Shown here: piece by piece, positions 42,785 through 50,681 of the stretch
Layout: the number at the start of each line of letters is the position of its first letter
Numbering within the stretch: position 1 is the stretch's first letter
NCBI GenBank assembly: GCA_024709165.1
Contig: JANJXF010000084.1
Span: forward strand, 1-50,681
Reading direction: 5' to 3'
Length of the DNA: 50,681 nt
DNA from: Thiobacillus sp.
Lineage (GTDB): Bacteria; Pseudomonadota; Gammaproteobacteria; Burkholderiales; Thiobacillaceae
Translations under genes and position numbers: made by a program
The notes under the pieces: model-generated
What the model was told of the DNA's origin: nothing
Database searches by the model: none
Seen by the model: only the letters and a program-made list of their open reading frames with translations

Positions 42785-42823
42785 CACCGCTGGAAAGCGC
42801 GACGTGTGTCCCGCAGGGCACGC

Positions 42824-43387
42824 TCAGCGCGTCATCCGGCGTTCACGCAGAACCTTGCCGCCCCAGATCCAAACGTACTGCACGCCGGATGCCGTGGCGA
42901 TGACGAACACGGCGATGAAGATCGCCGGCAGCCAGTCGCCCACGTCGAACAGTCCGGCAAGCCCGGCGAGTACCAGCGCGAGCAGCGTGAATTCGGCCGC
43001 CATGTGGGTCTTGCCGAGCCAGGTCGGATGGATGTCGAGATGGCCGGCAAGTCCGCGATAACTCAACGCGCCCAGCACGATGACGCTGTCGCGCAGCAGG
43101 ATCGCCGCGGCGACCCACAGCGGGATCGCCTGCTCGTAGGTCAGCATGACGAGGGTGACGATGCCGAGCGCCTTGTCGGCGATGGTGTCGAGCATTGCGC
43201 CGAGCGGGGTCATCTGGTTCAACCGGCGGGCAAGAAAACCGTCGAGGGCGTCGGACACGGCGGCACCGAAGAACAGCCAGCACGCTGCCACCCACTGCTC
43301 CCGTAAGATCAGCCAGGCGAGCACCGGCACCGCGGCGATCCGCAGCAGGGTGATGACGTTCGGCAGATTCCATACCCGGGCGCTCAT
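42824..43387 (-). CDS. pgsA: CDP-alcohol phosphatidyltransferase (PgsA-like)
   Basis: A 187-residue integral membrane enzyme. The CDP-alcohol phosphotransferase signature spans residues 45-75: DALDGFLARRLNQMTPLGAM then LDTIADK, with the four conserved aspartates. Four to five membrane segments are visible (for example ITLLRIAAVPVLAWLIL and LPAIFIAVFVIATASG). It should condense CDP-diacylglycerol with an alcohol such as glycerol 3-phosphate in phospholipid synthesis; the exact alcohol is inferred from family size. ATG at 43387 follows the hrpA stop by 13 bases, so the two are probably co-transcribed. Confidence 0.82.
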   Translation of the reverse strand: MSARVWNLPNVITLLRIAAVPVLAWLILREQWVAACWLFFGAAVSDALDGFLARRLNQMTPLGAMLDTIADKALGIVTLVMLTYEQAIPLWVAAAILLRDSVIVLGALSYRGLAGHLDIHPTWLGKTHMAAEFTLLALVLAGLAGLFDVGDWLPAIFIAVFVIATASGVQYVWIWGGKVLRERRMTR

Positions 43388-43400
43388 GGCCCGAGCGTAC

Positions 43401-46400
43401 TCAAGGAAGCGGCTGTCTGGCAAGCTCGTCCCACAGCTTCTCAAGCCGCTTCACCGACACCGGATAGGGCGTCTTCAACTCCTGTGCGAACAGCGAGATG
43501 CGCAGTTCTTCCAGTTGCCAGCGAAAATCCGCCAGTGCCGCAGGCAGTTCTCCCTTGATCTGTGCGCACCGCGCCAGATACTTGTTCTGCAGGGTGAGCA
43601 CGCCGGCCATGCCGCGCGCGTCGCGCTGCTCGGCTGCGGGCAGTTTCTCCAACCGCTTGAGAATGTCGCGCAGGTAGCGCGGCACATCCTTCACATGTGC
43701 CCACGGGGTAGCGGTGACGAAGTTCGCCGGCACCAGGGCGGCAAGATGCACGGCCTCGTCACGCATCACCGCGGTAAATTGCGGCTTTGCAGCGAGCCGC
43801 GCCGCCACCTGTACGTGGAGATCGAGAATTTCCGCGACGTCGCGCAGCAGCGCCTGTTTCACCACGGCGACGCGTGGCTTGGCGCGTTCCTTCTGGCGCT
43901 CGAATTCCTTCGTGTTGCGCGGCACGTCGTCGTCGCCCAGCAGTGCGCGCGCGGCGATGGCATCGAGCAGTTCGGCACGCAGTCGCTCGGCGCTGCCGAA
44001 GCTGCGGTATTTCAGAGCCAGCGCCGTCTCGCGCGACAGATCCTTGTCGAGCTGCTTGAACTGGGCGCCAAGCGCAAGCCGCAACAGACGCACGACGCCG
44101 CGCCGCGTCTCGATCCCGGCGACACCCGCATCGTCGAGCAGACGCAGATCGACTGCCTTGCCGGAATCGACCAGCGCAGGGTAACCCGTGAGCTCACGAC
44201 CACCGCGCCTGAATTTCACCTGCGCGGGCAGGTCGCCGAAATTCCATTCGGTCAGGCCACAACGCTCGAAGACGTTGTCGTCGCCGCCACCATAGGTGAT
44301 ACGCGCCGCACCACCGAGCTGCGCGCGCAGCGCGGGCAGATCCCGCCCGCTGGCGAGCTCCTCGCCACTGTCATCGACCACGCTGAAATTCATCCTGAGG
44401 TGCGCCGGTAGCTCGCCTTTCCATGCGTCTGAATGGATGTCGGCCCCAGTCTTGCCGCGAATGAAAGCGGCAAGCACTTCGGTCAGCATCTGCTCGCCAG
44501 GCTTCGCGACAGAGAGGAATGTTGTCACCGTGTCGGGCAGCGGAATCAGCGGTCGGCGCTTGTCCTTCGGCAACATCTTCAGCAGCGCGTTGAGTTTTTC
44601 GCGGATGAGACCGGGCACCAGCCAGTCGACCTGGGTGGTTTCGACACGATTCAGCAGATACAGCGGCAGATGCAGCGTCACGCCGTCGAGGACATGCCCT
44701 GGCTCGAAGCGGTATTTCAGCTTGCACGCGATGCCGTCGACAGCCATCGATTCCGGGAACAAGGTGTGGTCGGCACCAAGCCCTTCGCCAAGAACATCTT
44801 CACGCGTCAGGAACAGGATACGCGGGTCGGCGGCTTCGGCCTCGCGGCGCCACTGCTCGAAACTTGCGCCATTGTGGAGGCTGGCCGGAATACGCGCATC
44901 GAACACACGGAAGATGCGTTCCTCATCGAGCCAGACGCCGGATTTGCGCGCTTTGTGCTCGAGATCCTCGATTTCCCGGATGAGCGTGCGGTTGTGCGCG
45001 TACCATGCCGCCTGGGTGTCGTACTCGCCGGCGACCAGTGCACCGCGAATGAAGAGCTCTCGCGACAGATCGGGAGCGATCGGCCCGTAATGAACCTTGC
45101 GTCGCGGCACCAGCGTGATGCCGTACAGGCTCACGCGCTCGTATGCCACCACGCGCGCGCCCTCCTTCTCCCAGTGTGGCTCGAGATACATGCGCGTGAG
45201 CAGGTGGCGTCCCGCGGCTTCGATCCATTCAGGGCGCACCTCAGCGACGGTGCGCGCGAGCAGGCGCCCCGTGTCGGTCAGTTCGGCGGCGACGATCCAT
45301 TTCGGTGCCTTTTTCGCCAGCGCCGAGCCGGGATGGATGGACAGCTTGATGCCGCGCGCGCCCTGGTAGTTGCCTTCGCCCGGCTTGGGCCGCGCCTTGG
45401 CTTCGTCCGACCTAAAACCGACGTTGCCCAGAAGCCCGCGCAGCAGCGCCTGGTGAATCGCGTCGTAACCCGCGTCCCTTTCGTTCTCGCGCAACCCCAG
45501 TTCGCTCATCTGGGCATGCAGCTGGCCGTGAATGTCGCGCCATTCGCGCATGCGGCGTGGCGACAGAAAATGATCCTGCAACAAGGTCTGCAATTGCCGG
45601 TTGCTCTTCTTGTGTTTCACCTGCTCGTCGTACCACTTCCACAATTTGAGCCAGCCCATGAAATCGGAGCGCTCGTCGGCGAACAGCTTGTGCTTCTCGT
45701 CGGCAGCCTGCGCGCGTTCCATCGGGCGGTCGCGCGGATCCTGTACCGACAGGGCGCTGGCGATGACCAGCACCTCACGCACGCAGCGCTGCTGTTCGGC
45801 CGCCAGCAACATCCTCGCGATGCGCGGGTCGAGCGGCAGTTTGGCGAGTTGGTGGCCGATCTTCGTCAACTGCCCCTGCTCGTCGAGCGCATGCAGCTCG
45901 GCGAGCAACTGATAGCCATCGCTGACGAAGCGGTGACTCGGCGGATCGATGAAGGGGAAGCCGACGACGTCACCCAGATTGAGCGATTTCATCCGTAGAA
46001 TCACGCCGGCAAGCGAGGAGCGCAGCAGTTCGGGATCGGTGAAACGCGGCCGATTGTTGAAATCCTCCTCGTCGTACAGGCGGATGCACACACCGTCGGC
46101 CACGCGGCCGCAGCGGCCTGCGCGCTGATTGGCCGAGGCCTGCGAGACTTTCTCGATCAGCAGTTGCTCGACCTTGTTGCGCGCGGAGTAGCGCTTCACC
46201 CGCGCCGTGCCGGGGTCGATCACATAGCGAATACCCGGCACCGTGAGCGAGGTCTCGGCGACGTTGGTCGCCAGCACAATGCGCCGCAAGGCCTGCGTCG
46301 GCCGGAAAATCGCGTCCTGCTCCGCCACCGACAGGCGGGAAAACAGCGGCAGGATTTCGGTGCCGGGCGGATGGTGCTTGCGCAGTGCCTCGGCGGTGTC

Positions 46401-47156
46401 GCGGATTTCGCGCTCGCCGGGGAGGAATACCAGGATGTCGCCGGGGCCTTCGCGCGCGAGCTCGTCGGTCGCATCGAGGATGGCGGCGATCAGGTCGGGC
46501 GCGTTCTTGTCCTTCTTCTCGGTTTTGGCAGGGCTGGCGCGCTCCTCGCGTTCGCTGCGCTCGATCGGCCGCCAACGGATTTCCACCGGGTAGGTGCGCC
46601 CCGACACCTCGATCACCGGCGCATCGCCGAAATGCCGCGAGAACCGCTCGGCGTCGATGGTCGCGGAGGTGATCACCACACGCAGGCCGGTGCGCTTTTG
46701 CAGCAGCGTCTTCAGGTAGCCCAGCAGGAAATCGATGTTGAGGCTGCGCTCGTGCGCCTCGTCGATGATGATCGTGTCGTAACGCGACAGCAGCGGATCG
46801 CCCTGACTCTCAGCCAACAGGATGCCGTCGGTCATCACCTTGATCGCGGTATCCGCGCGCACCTTGTCGGTGAAGCGCACCTTGTAGCCGACCAGGCCGC
46901 CCAGTTCGCCTCCAAGCTCCTGCGCAATGCGCGCCGCCACCGAACGCGCGGCAATGCGCCGCGGCTGGGTACAGCCGATCAGTTTGCCGGGACGCACGCC
47001 CGCCTCCAGGCACATCTTGGGAATCTGCGTGGTCTTTCCCGAGCCGGTCTCGCCGCACAGGATCAGTACACGGTGCTTCACCAGTGCTGCGAGGATGTCC
47101 TCACGGCGCGCGGAAACGGGTAGGTCGGGATAGGCGATCTGCAAGGAGAGATTCAA
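43401..47156 (-). CDS. hrpA: ATP-dependent RNA helicase HrpA
   Basis: A 1251-residue DEAH-box helicase. Residues 15-190 are the first RecA domain with Walker [18 protein letters not shown] and [34 protein letters not shown] follows, then the second RecA domain with [20 protein letters not shown] and [13 protein letters not shown]. The HA2 and OB domains precede the long DUF3418 tail (about residues 650-1240) that marks HrpA. HrpA resolves stalled or colliding ribosomes by acting on mRNA. The start appears to be TTG at 47156 ([20 protein letters not shown]), with CTTGAAT upstream. Length matches the family. Confidence 0.93.
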   Translation of the reverse strand: MNLSLQIAYPDLPVSARREDILAALVKHRVLILCGETGSGKTTQIPKMCLEAGVRPGKLIGCTQPRRIAARSVAARIAQELGGELGGLVGYKVRFTDKVRADTAIKVMTDGILLAESQGDPLLSRYDTIIIDEAHERSLNIDFLLGYLKTLLQKRTGLRVVITSATIDAERFSRHFGDAPVIEVSGRTYPVEIRWRPIERSEREERASPAKTEKKDKNAPDLIAAILDATDELAREGPGDILVFLPGEREIRDTAEALRKHHPPGTEILPLFSRLSVAEQDAIFRPTQALRRIVLATNVAETSLTVPGIRYVIDPGTARVKRYSARNKVEQLLIEKVSQASANQRAGRCGRVADGVCIRLYDEEDFNNRPRFTDPELLRSSLAGVILRMKSLNLGDVVGFPFIDPPSHRFVSDGYQLLAELHALDEQGQLTKIGHQLAKLPLDPRIARMLLAAEQQRCVREVLVIASALSVQDPRDRPMERAQAADEKHKLFADERSDFMGWLKLWKWYDEQVKHKKSNRQLQTLLQDHFLSPRRMREWRDIHGQLHAQMSELGLRENERDAGYDAIHQALLRGLLGNVGFRSDEAKARPKPGEGNYQGARGIKLSIHPGSALAKKAPKWIVAAELTDTGRLLARTVAEVRPEWIEAAGRHLLTRMYLEPHWEKEGARVVAYERVSLYGITLVPRRKVHYGPIAPDLSRELFIRGALVAGEYDTQAAWYAHNRTLIREIEDLEHKARKSGVWLDEERIFRVFDARIPASLHNGASFEQWRREAEAADPRILFLTREDVLGEGLGADHTLFPESMAVDGIACKLKYRFEPGHVLDGVTLHLPLYLLNRVETTQVDWLVPGLIREKLNALLKMLPKDKRRPLIPLPDTVTTFLSVAKPGEQMLTEVLAAFIRGKTGADIHSDAWKGELPAHLRMNFSVVDDSGEELASGRDLPALRAQLGGAARITYGGGDDNVFERCGLTEWNFGDLPAQVKFRRGGRELTGYPALVDSGKAVDLRLLDDAGVAGIETRRGVVRLLRLALGAQFKQLDKDLSRETALALKYRSFGSAERLRAELLDAIAARALLGDDDVPRNTKEFERQKERAKPRVAVVKQALLRDVAEILDLHVQVAARLAAKPQFTAVMRDEAVHLAALVPANFVTATPWAHVKDVPRYLRDILKRLEKLPAAEQRDARGMAGVLTLQNKYLARCAQIKGELPAALADFRWQLEELRISLFAQELKTPYPVSVKRLEKLWDELARQPLP

Positions 47157-47206
47157 GATTCAGGTCCGACAATCGTGGCGAGGTCGCCGTGCCTACAGAT
47201 CACCAC

Positions 47207-47890
47207 TCACCTGCCCCGGATATATCGTGCATCATCGAAGCTCTCCAGCCAGGCTGGCCGATACACGGCCATCAGCGTCACCGCCATGCCGGTCATGAAA
47301 GCCTCGCCCCACCCCACCAGCACGGCCACGTAGGGCGTGTAGTGGTCGAGCAGATAATCGAGACGGTACGCACCGGATACGCTCATCACCGCCGTCACCG
47401 TAAGCCCGATCGCCACCACCGACAGCATCGCACCGAAAAATCCGTTGCCCAGCACGTAAATGAAAAAGTGATTCGGCAGCCGCCGCTCCAGGATGCGCTG
47501 CACGTTCCAGCTCACCCACGCGGGTACGGCTGCAAGCATGAGCGCATCCAGGCCTACCGATGCAAGGTTCCCATGACCGAACGCCACGTTCGCCAGCAGG
47601 ATCAGCACCCCGGACGCCACCGCGCGCCAGAAGCCGAACATGAGCGTGAGCGCAGCCACACCGTACAGATGAAATGCAAGGCCCGGCTTCACCCCGGTGC
47701 GAATCTGCCACAGTGCCAGCAGCGCCACCGTGGCGCCAAGAAACAGATTGAACCGCGCGGGCTCGGCAAGCCTGCGCCAGTCGCCGGATTTGGCCCAGCG
47801 CCACGCCAGCCACGCCAGCCCCGCCCAGCCGGCAAACAGAAAAGTCACGGGCAAGGCCGAGGGAACGAGGTCCAGCGCGGTAAAATCCAT
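47207..47890 (-). CDS. Integral membrane protein, CbiM-like energy-coupling permease
   Basis: A 227-residue protein with about six membrane segments ([67 protein letters not shown] and others). The motif [16 protein letters not shown] and the end [20 protein letters not shown] resemble CbiM/energy-coupling-factor permeases for metal uptake. No ATPase partner is adjacent, so the assignment is tentative. ATG at 47890 is divergent from the UPF0149 gene. Confidence 0.65.
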   Translation of the reverse strand: MDFTALDLVPSALPVTFLFAGWAGLAWLAWRWAKSGDWRRLAEPARFNLFLGATVALLALWQIRTGVKPGLAFHLYGVAALTLMFGFWRAVASGVLILLANVAFGHGNLASVGLDALMLAAVPAWVSWNVQRILERRLPNHFFIYVLGNGFFGAMLSVVAIGLTVTAVMSVSGAYRLDYLLDHYTPYVAVLVGWGEAFMTGMAVTLMAVYRPAWLESFDDARYIRGR

Positions 47891-47917
47891 GTTCGAATTC
47901 TACGCGATGCCACGCCC

Positions 47918-48667
47918 ATGCCTGCTTCTTCCCACCCCCTCTCCGACGACGAACTCGTCGCCTACGACGACTTGCTGCAGGCCGTCAGCGACCGCGCCGA
48001 CGTGCCGCTGTCGGTGGAACTGCTCGACGGCTTCAGCGCCGCGCTGATCGTCGCTCCCCGCCGTGTCACGCCGAGCGAATATTTTCCCGTGCTGCTTGGC
48101 GATTCCGAACACGCCGTATTCGACGACGACGACACGCTTCGCCGGTTCTTGGACTGTTTCAACCGGCGCTGGAACGAAATCGCGAGCGGCCTCGCCGCGC
48201 CGGTGGAAAATCTCGCCGACCCCAGGGCCTATGCACCGCTGATCCTCGACTGGGACGCGATTCTCGAGGACCTGTCTCCCGAGGATATCGAGGCACTGGG
48301 AGAGCATGGCATGCCATCCTACGCCCAGCAGTGGGCCGCTGGTTTTCTGCTGGCGGTGGAACACTGGGAAGACGACTGGGCACTGCCCGAAAACAGCAAG
48401 GACGAGGCCTACGTCGATGCCTGCCTCGATCCCTTCTACACCCTCTTTGCCCCCGACGCTGAATGGACACCCGAGGAACGCGAGCTCAGCCGTGAAGCCC
48501 ACGTCGCCAACGCCATCTGGTCGATCTACGACCTGCGCGAATTCTGGCTCGACCGCGGCCTCGCCCCACGCGAACCCATCCGCACGCCCCCCACGCCCGG
48601 CCGCAACGATCCCTGTCCCTGCGGCAGCGGCAAGAAATACAAGAAATGCTGCGGCGCCGACGCCTGA
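47918..48667 (+). CDS. UPF0149/YecA-like protein with SEC-C motif
   Basis: A 249-residue acidic protein. Residues 1-200 are a UPF0149 domain ([20 protein letters not shown], then [20 protein letters not shown]). The C-terminus carries the SEC-C metal-binding motif [22 protein letters not shown] motifs bind zinc and occur in SecA and in ribosome- or membrane-targeted proteins. ATG at 47918 is chosen because UPF0149 similarity begins there; the 278-codon upstream opening is antisense to the membrane protein gene and rejected. It is followed by the HAD gene after 21 bases. Confidence 0.85.
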   Translation: MPASSHPLSDDELVAYDDLLQAVSDRADVPLSVELLDGFSAALIVAPRRVTPSEYFPVLLGDSEHAVFDDDDTLRRFLDCFNRRWNEIASGLAAPVENLADPRAYAPLILDWDAILEDLSPEDIEALGEHGMPSYAQQWAAGFLLAVEHWEDDWALPENSKDEAYVDACLDPFYTLFAPDAEWTPEERELSREAHVANAIWSIYDLREFWLDRGLAPREPIRTPPTPGRNDPCPCGSGKKYKKCCGADA

Positions 48668-48688
48668 CCGCTTGCCCCACACCAAGCC

Positions 48689-49354
48689 ATGAACCTCGTC
48701 CTTTTCGACCTCGACAACACCCTTCTCGCTGGCGATTCCGATTATGAATGGGGCCAGTTCCTCATCAGCAAGGGCGCCGTGGACCGCGCACACTACGAAG
48801 CAAAAAACCACGCCTTCTACGAGGATTACAAGGTCGGCCGGCTGGACATCCACGCCTTCCTCGCCTTCGCACTGCGGCCGCTCGTCACCCATGCGCGCGC
48901 GCAACTCGACGCCTGGCATGCCGAATACATGGCCACCCGTATCTGCCCGATGATTCCCCAGGCCGCGCGCGATCTGGTCCGCCGGCACCTGGCGGACGCC
49001 GACCTCGTCGCCATCATCACCGCCACCAACAGCTTCGTCACCGCACCGATCGCCCGCGAGTTCGGCATCCCGCATCTCATCGCCACCGACCCCGAGGAAA
49101 TCGGCGGCCATTTCACCGGAGAAGTATCGGGCACACCCTGTTTCCGCGAAGGCAAGGTCACGCGCATCGAACAATTCCTCGCCGAACGCGGCACCACGCT
49201 TGAGCGTCTCGACGACAGCTGGTTCTACAGCGACTCGCACAACGACCTGCCGCTGCTGGAGAGGGTGCGCCACCCGGTCGCCGTCGATCCCGACCCCACC
49301 CTGCGCGCACACGCCGAGGCACACGACTGGCCAGTCATCTCGTTGCGCGGCTGA
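48689..49354 (+). CDS. HAD-superfamily phosphatase (HAD-IB, SerB-like)
   Basis: A 221-residue phosphatase with motif I LVLFDLDNTLLAGDSDYEWG (nucleophile D8), motif II VAIITATNSFVT (Thr), a Lys in EGKVTRIEQFL, and motif IV FYSDSHNDLPLLE. This is the HAD-IB group, as in phosphoserine phosphatase-like hydrolases. The substrate is unknown. It follows the UPF0149/SEC-C gene by 21 bases and precedes a sensor-domain gene by 86 bases. Confidence 0.87.
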   Translation: MNLVLFDLDNTLLAGDSDYEWGQFLISKGAVDRAHYEAKNHAFYEDYKVGRLDIHAFLAFALRPLVTHARAQLDAWHAEYMATRICPMIPQAARDLVRRHLADADLVAIITATNSFVTAPIAREFGIPHLIATDPEEIGGHFTGEVSGTPCFREGKVTRIEQFLAERGTTLERLDDSWFYSDSHNDLPLLERVRHPVAVDPDPTLRAHAEAHDWPVISLRG

Positions 49355-49440
49355 CATTCAGCGCCGGCCGGCGTGGCACGCGGGGACTGAAGCGCCGCCG
49401 CGCACATGAATTCGTCGCCCGGCGGCGGTATCATTGCGAC

Positions 49441-50418
49441 ATGACCGCTCCGTCCCCCCTCGCCGAAAGCGTCGCCCACCAGCGCGAACAACTCGCCAAC
49501 ATGCTGCGCGAACCGCTGGCGCTGGCTGCCGAAGCGTGCAGCCGTGCCTGGCCGAGCCGCGCCGGAATCAACGCCGCGCTGATCCACGCCCTCGCCTCGT
49601 TGCCCGCGTGCAAATACCTGTATGCGCTCGATACCGGCGCCATCCAGCTGTCCGACAACATCAGCCGCGACGGCCTCGTCGAAACCGACTACGGGCGCGA
49701 CCGCTCCGATCGCCCGTACATGGAAGAAGCCGTTCCCAGCCAGGGTTTCCTGCTGTCCGAGGCCTATATCAGCCTGCGCGCCAAGCGCCCCTCGCTCACC
49801 GCCATCCAGATCGTGCGCGACGACAACGGCCGCGTGCTCGGCTTCGTCGGTGCCGACTTCGACCTGCGCGACCTCCCGCTCACCCGCAAGCTGTACGAGG
49901 AACCCACCTACTGGCGCCAGATCAAGGGCGACCCGGCGATCCGCGGCGCGGTATTCCATCAGACCCGTAGCGACAGCCAGATGGATATCCACCTCGACAC
50001 CGCGATCGGTATCCTGGTCGAACTCATGGAAGCGCACGGCGTGTTCCACGGCAAGCTGCACTTCTCCAGCAGCCGCGCCACCATCTGGCTGGTTGACGAC
50101 CCCTATCGCTACCGCCTGCTCGACATCGAGGCACTCACCGACCCCGACACCTGCCTCATCTATCCGCACCAGGACTACCCCGCCGACGCCGTCGTGCCCA
50201 AGGACAAGATCCGCCCCATCCTCGAAGCCCTGCGCGCCCTGCGCTTCATGGACGAGACCTTCTACCTGCGCGCCGGCTCGCTCAACATCTTCAACGGCAT
50301 GGTCGGCCTCACTTTCTCGTGCGACGGCTCACATTACCTGCCGTGGAACGAATTCCTCGGCAAAGGCTACGACTTCTGGGCACCCGGAGAACAGGGCGGG
50401 CAGAGCTGCCCGGTTTGA
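49441..50418 (+). CDS. PDC/Cache-type sensor-domain protein
   Basis: A 325-residue protein. Residues 60-145 look like a PDC (Cache-like) ligand-binding fold: YLYALDTGAIQLSDNISRDG, GRDRSDRPYMEEAVPSQGFL, LSEAYISLRAKRPSLTAIQI and GFVGADFDLRDLPLTRK. No membrane segment or signalling output domain is seen. The second half (residues 175-325) is a globular domain I do not recognise (IHLDTAIGILVELMEAHGVF). It may be a cytoplasmic sensor or adaptor. It is probably transcribed with the HAD gene. Confidence 0.75.
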   Translation: MTAPSPLAESVAHQREQLANMLREPLALAAEACSRAWPSRAGINAALIHALASLPACKYLYALDTGAIQLSDNISRDGLVETDYGRDRSDRPYMEEAVPSQGFLLSEAYISLRAKRPSLTAIQIVRDDNGRVLGFVGADFDLRDLPLTRKLYEEPTYWRQIKGDPAIRGAVFHQTRSDSQMDIHLDTAIGILVELMEAHGVFHGKLHFSSSRATIWLVDDPYRYRLLDIEALTDPDTCLIYPHQDYPADAVVPKDKIRPILEALRALRFMDETFYLRAGSLNIFNGMVGLTFSCDGSHYLPWNEFLGKGYDFWAPGEQGGQSCPV

Positions 50419-50627
50419 AGCCTTTTGCCGGGGATCCCGGGACACGCTGATCCATCTCTTCGCAACGACGGCGCTGCACCGTAGGAGGCTCGCCCCCGGG
50501 GCGATTGGCCCGTAGCTTGTGTCAACGACTCAAATGCCGCGGCTTGCCACAAGATAACGCTTGCCGCACACTGGCAAAAAACAAGAACACACTGCGGAGA
50601 ATCCCAACAACAAGAAACACCGGGATC

Positions 50628-50681
50628 TTGAGCAAACTCGACGAACTCTATCGCCTGCACCGTCTGCTTGATGGGCGACGA
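50628..50681 (+). CDS. Start of a probable WYL-domain regulator (cut by the right edge)
   Basis: Only 18 codons are present: TTG start, then SKLDELYRLHRLLDGRR. This is the usual opening of the helix-turn-helix domain in YafY/WYL-type regulators. The start has only a weak GGGATC upstream. The 209 bases between the sensor gene and this start contain no gene. The assignment rests on a short stretch. Confidence 0.45.
   Translation, partial: MSKLDELYRLHRLLDGRR

Noticed and set aside
46164-47123. Plus-strand open frame inside hrpA
   Set aside because: It is antisense to conserved HrpA motor motifs.
47900-49357. Minus-strand 485-residue open frame
   Set aside because: It is antisense to the UPF0149/SEC-C and HAD genes, both with clear motifs.

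Overview
The window looks like a chromosome segment of a GC-rich betaproteobacterium, most likely Rhodocyclales (Thauera/Azoarcus-like). I judge this from codon use, from the tRNA-Ala / small membrane protein / tRNA-Glu cluster, and from housekeeping genes such as hrpA and pgsA. This placement is an inference; no search was run.

Layout. (1) 1-7.3 kb is ordinary chromosome: the N-terminal part of a GAF-PAS histidine kinase, an SseB-family protein, a GlcD-type FAD oxidase, tRNA-Ala(GGC), a small membrane protein, tRNA-Glu(TTC), and a 1166-residue protein with an unusual P-loop that may be a diphosphate-dependent PEP carboxykinase. (2) 7.38-9.66 kb is a small decayed island with an HD-type (p)ppGpp-hydrolase-like gene, a partner gene and a broken P4-type integrase. 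(3) 9.64-42.72 kb is a 33-kb island inserted at the 3' half of tRNA-Arg(CCT). It is bounded by a perfect 48-bp direct repeat, and a tyrosine integrase lies just inside its left end. A 17-bp core of the same att sequence occurs again at 7376, so two elements appear stacked on one tRNA site. (4) 42.7-50.7 kb returns to chromosome: tRNA-Arg, pgsA, hrpA, a CbiM-like membrane protein, a UPF0149/SEC-C protein, a HAD phosphatase, a PDC-sensor protein and the first codons of a probable WYL regulator.

The 33-kb island looks like an integrated mobilizable plasmid. It keeps a TrfA-family replication initiator, a 22-bp iteron array next to an AT-rich tract and a GATC cluster (candidate oriV), a KfrA-like coiled-coil DNA-binding protein, and a mobilization module that pairs a VirD4-type coupling protein with a nuclease-like MobC/replication-relaxation protein. 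No type IV secretion channel genes are visible, so transfer would need a helper.

The main cargo is a 19.4-kb, all-minus-strand gene cluster (33100 down to 13693) that I read as one composite DNA-defence locus. In order it encodes a ribbon-helix-helix regulator, an SNF2 helicase, a DUF4391 protein, an OLD-like ATPase/TOPRIM nuclease, a DUF2130 PD-(D/E)XK-like coiled-coil protein, a type III Mod methyltransferase, a Fic protein carrying its inhibitory motif, a type III Res helicase-nuclease, and a 1726-residue fusion of DEDD exonuclease, RecQ helicase and UvrD helicase. Several junctions overlap by 1-4 bases or nearly touch, which supports co-expression. A second two-gene cargo (38.3-39.9 kb) has a family-4-like Fe-S uracil-DNA glycosylase. 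Two non-coding stretches, a 219-bp nested palindrome at 13.2 kb and a hairpin-rich GC tract at 33.1-34.0 kb, are unexplained.
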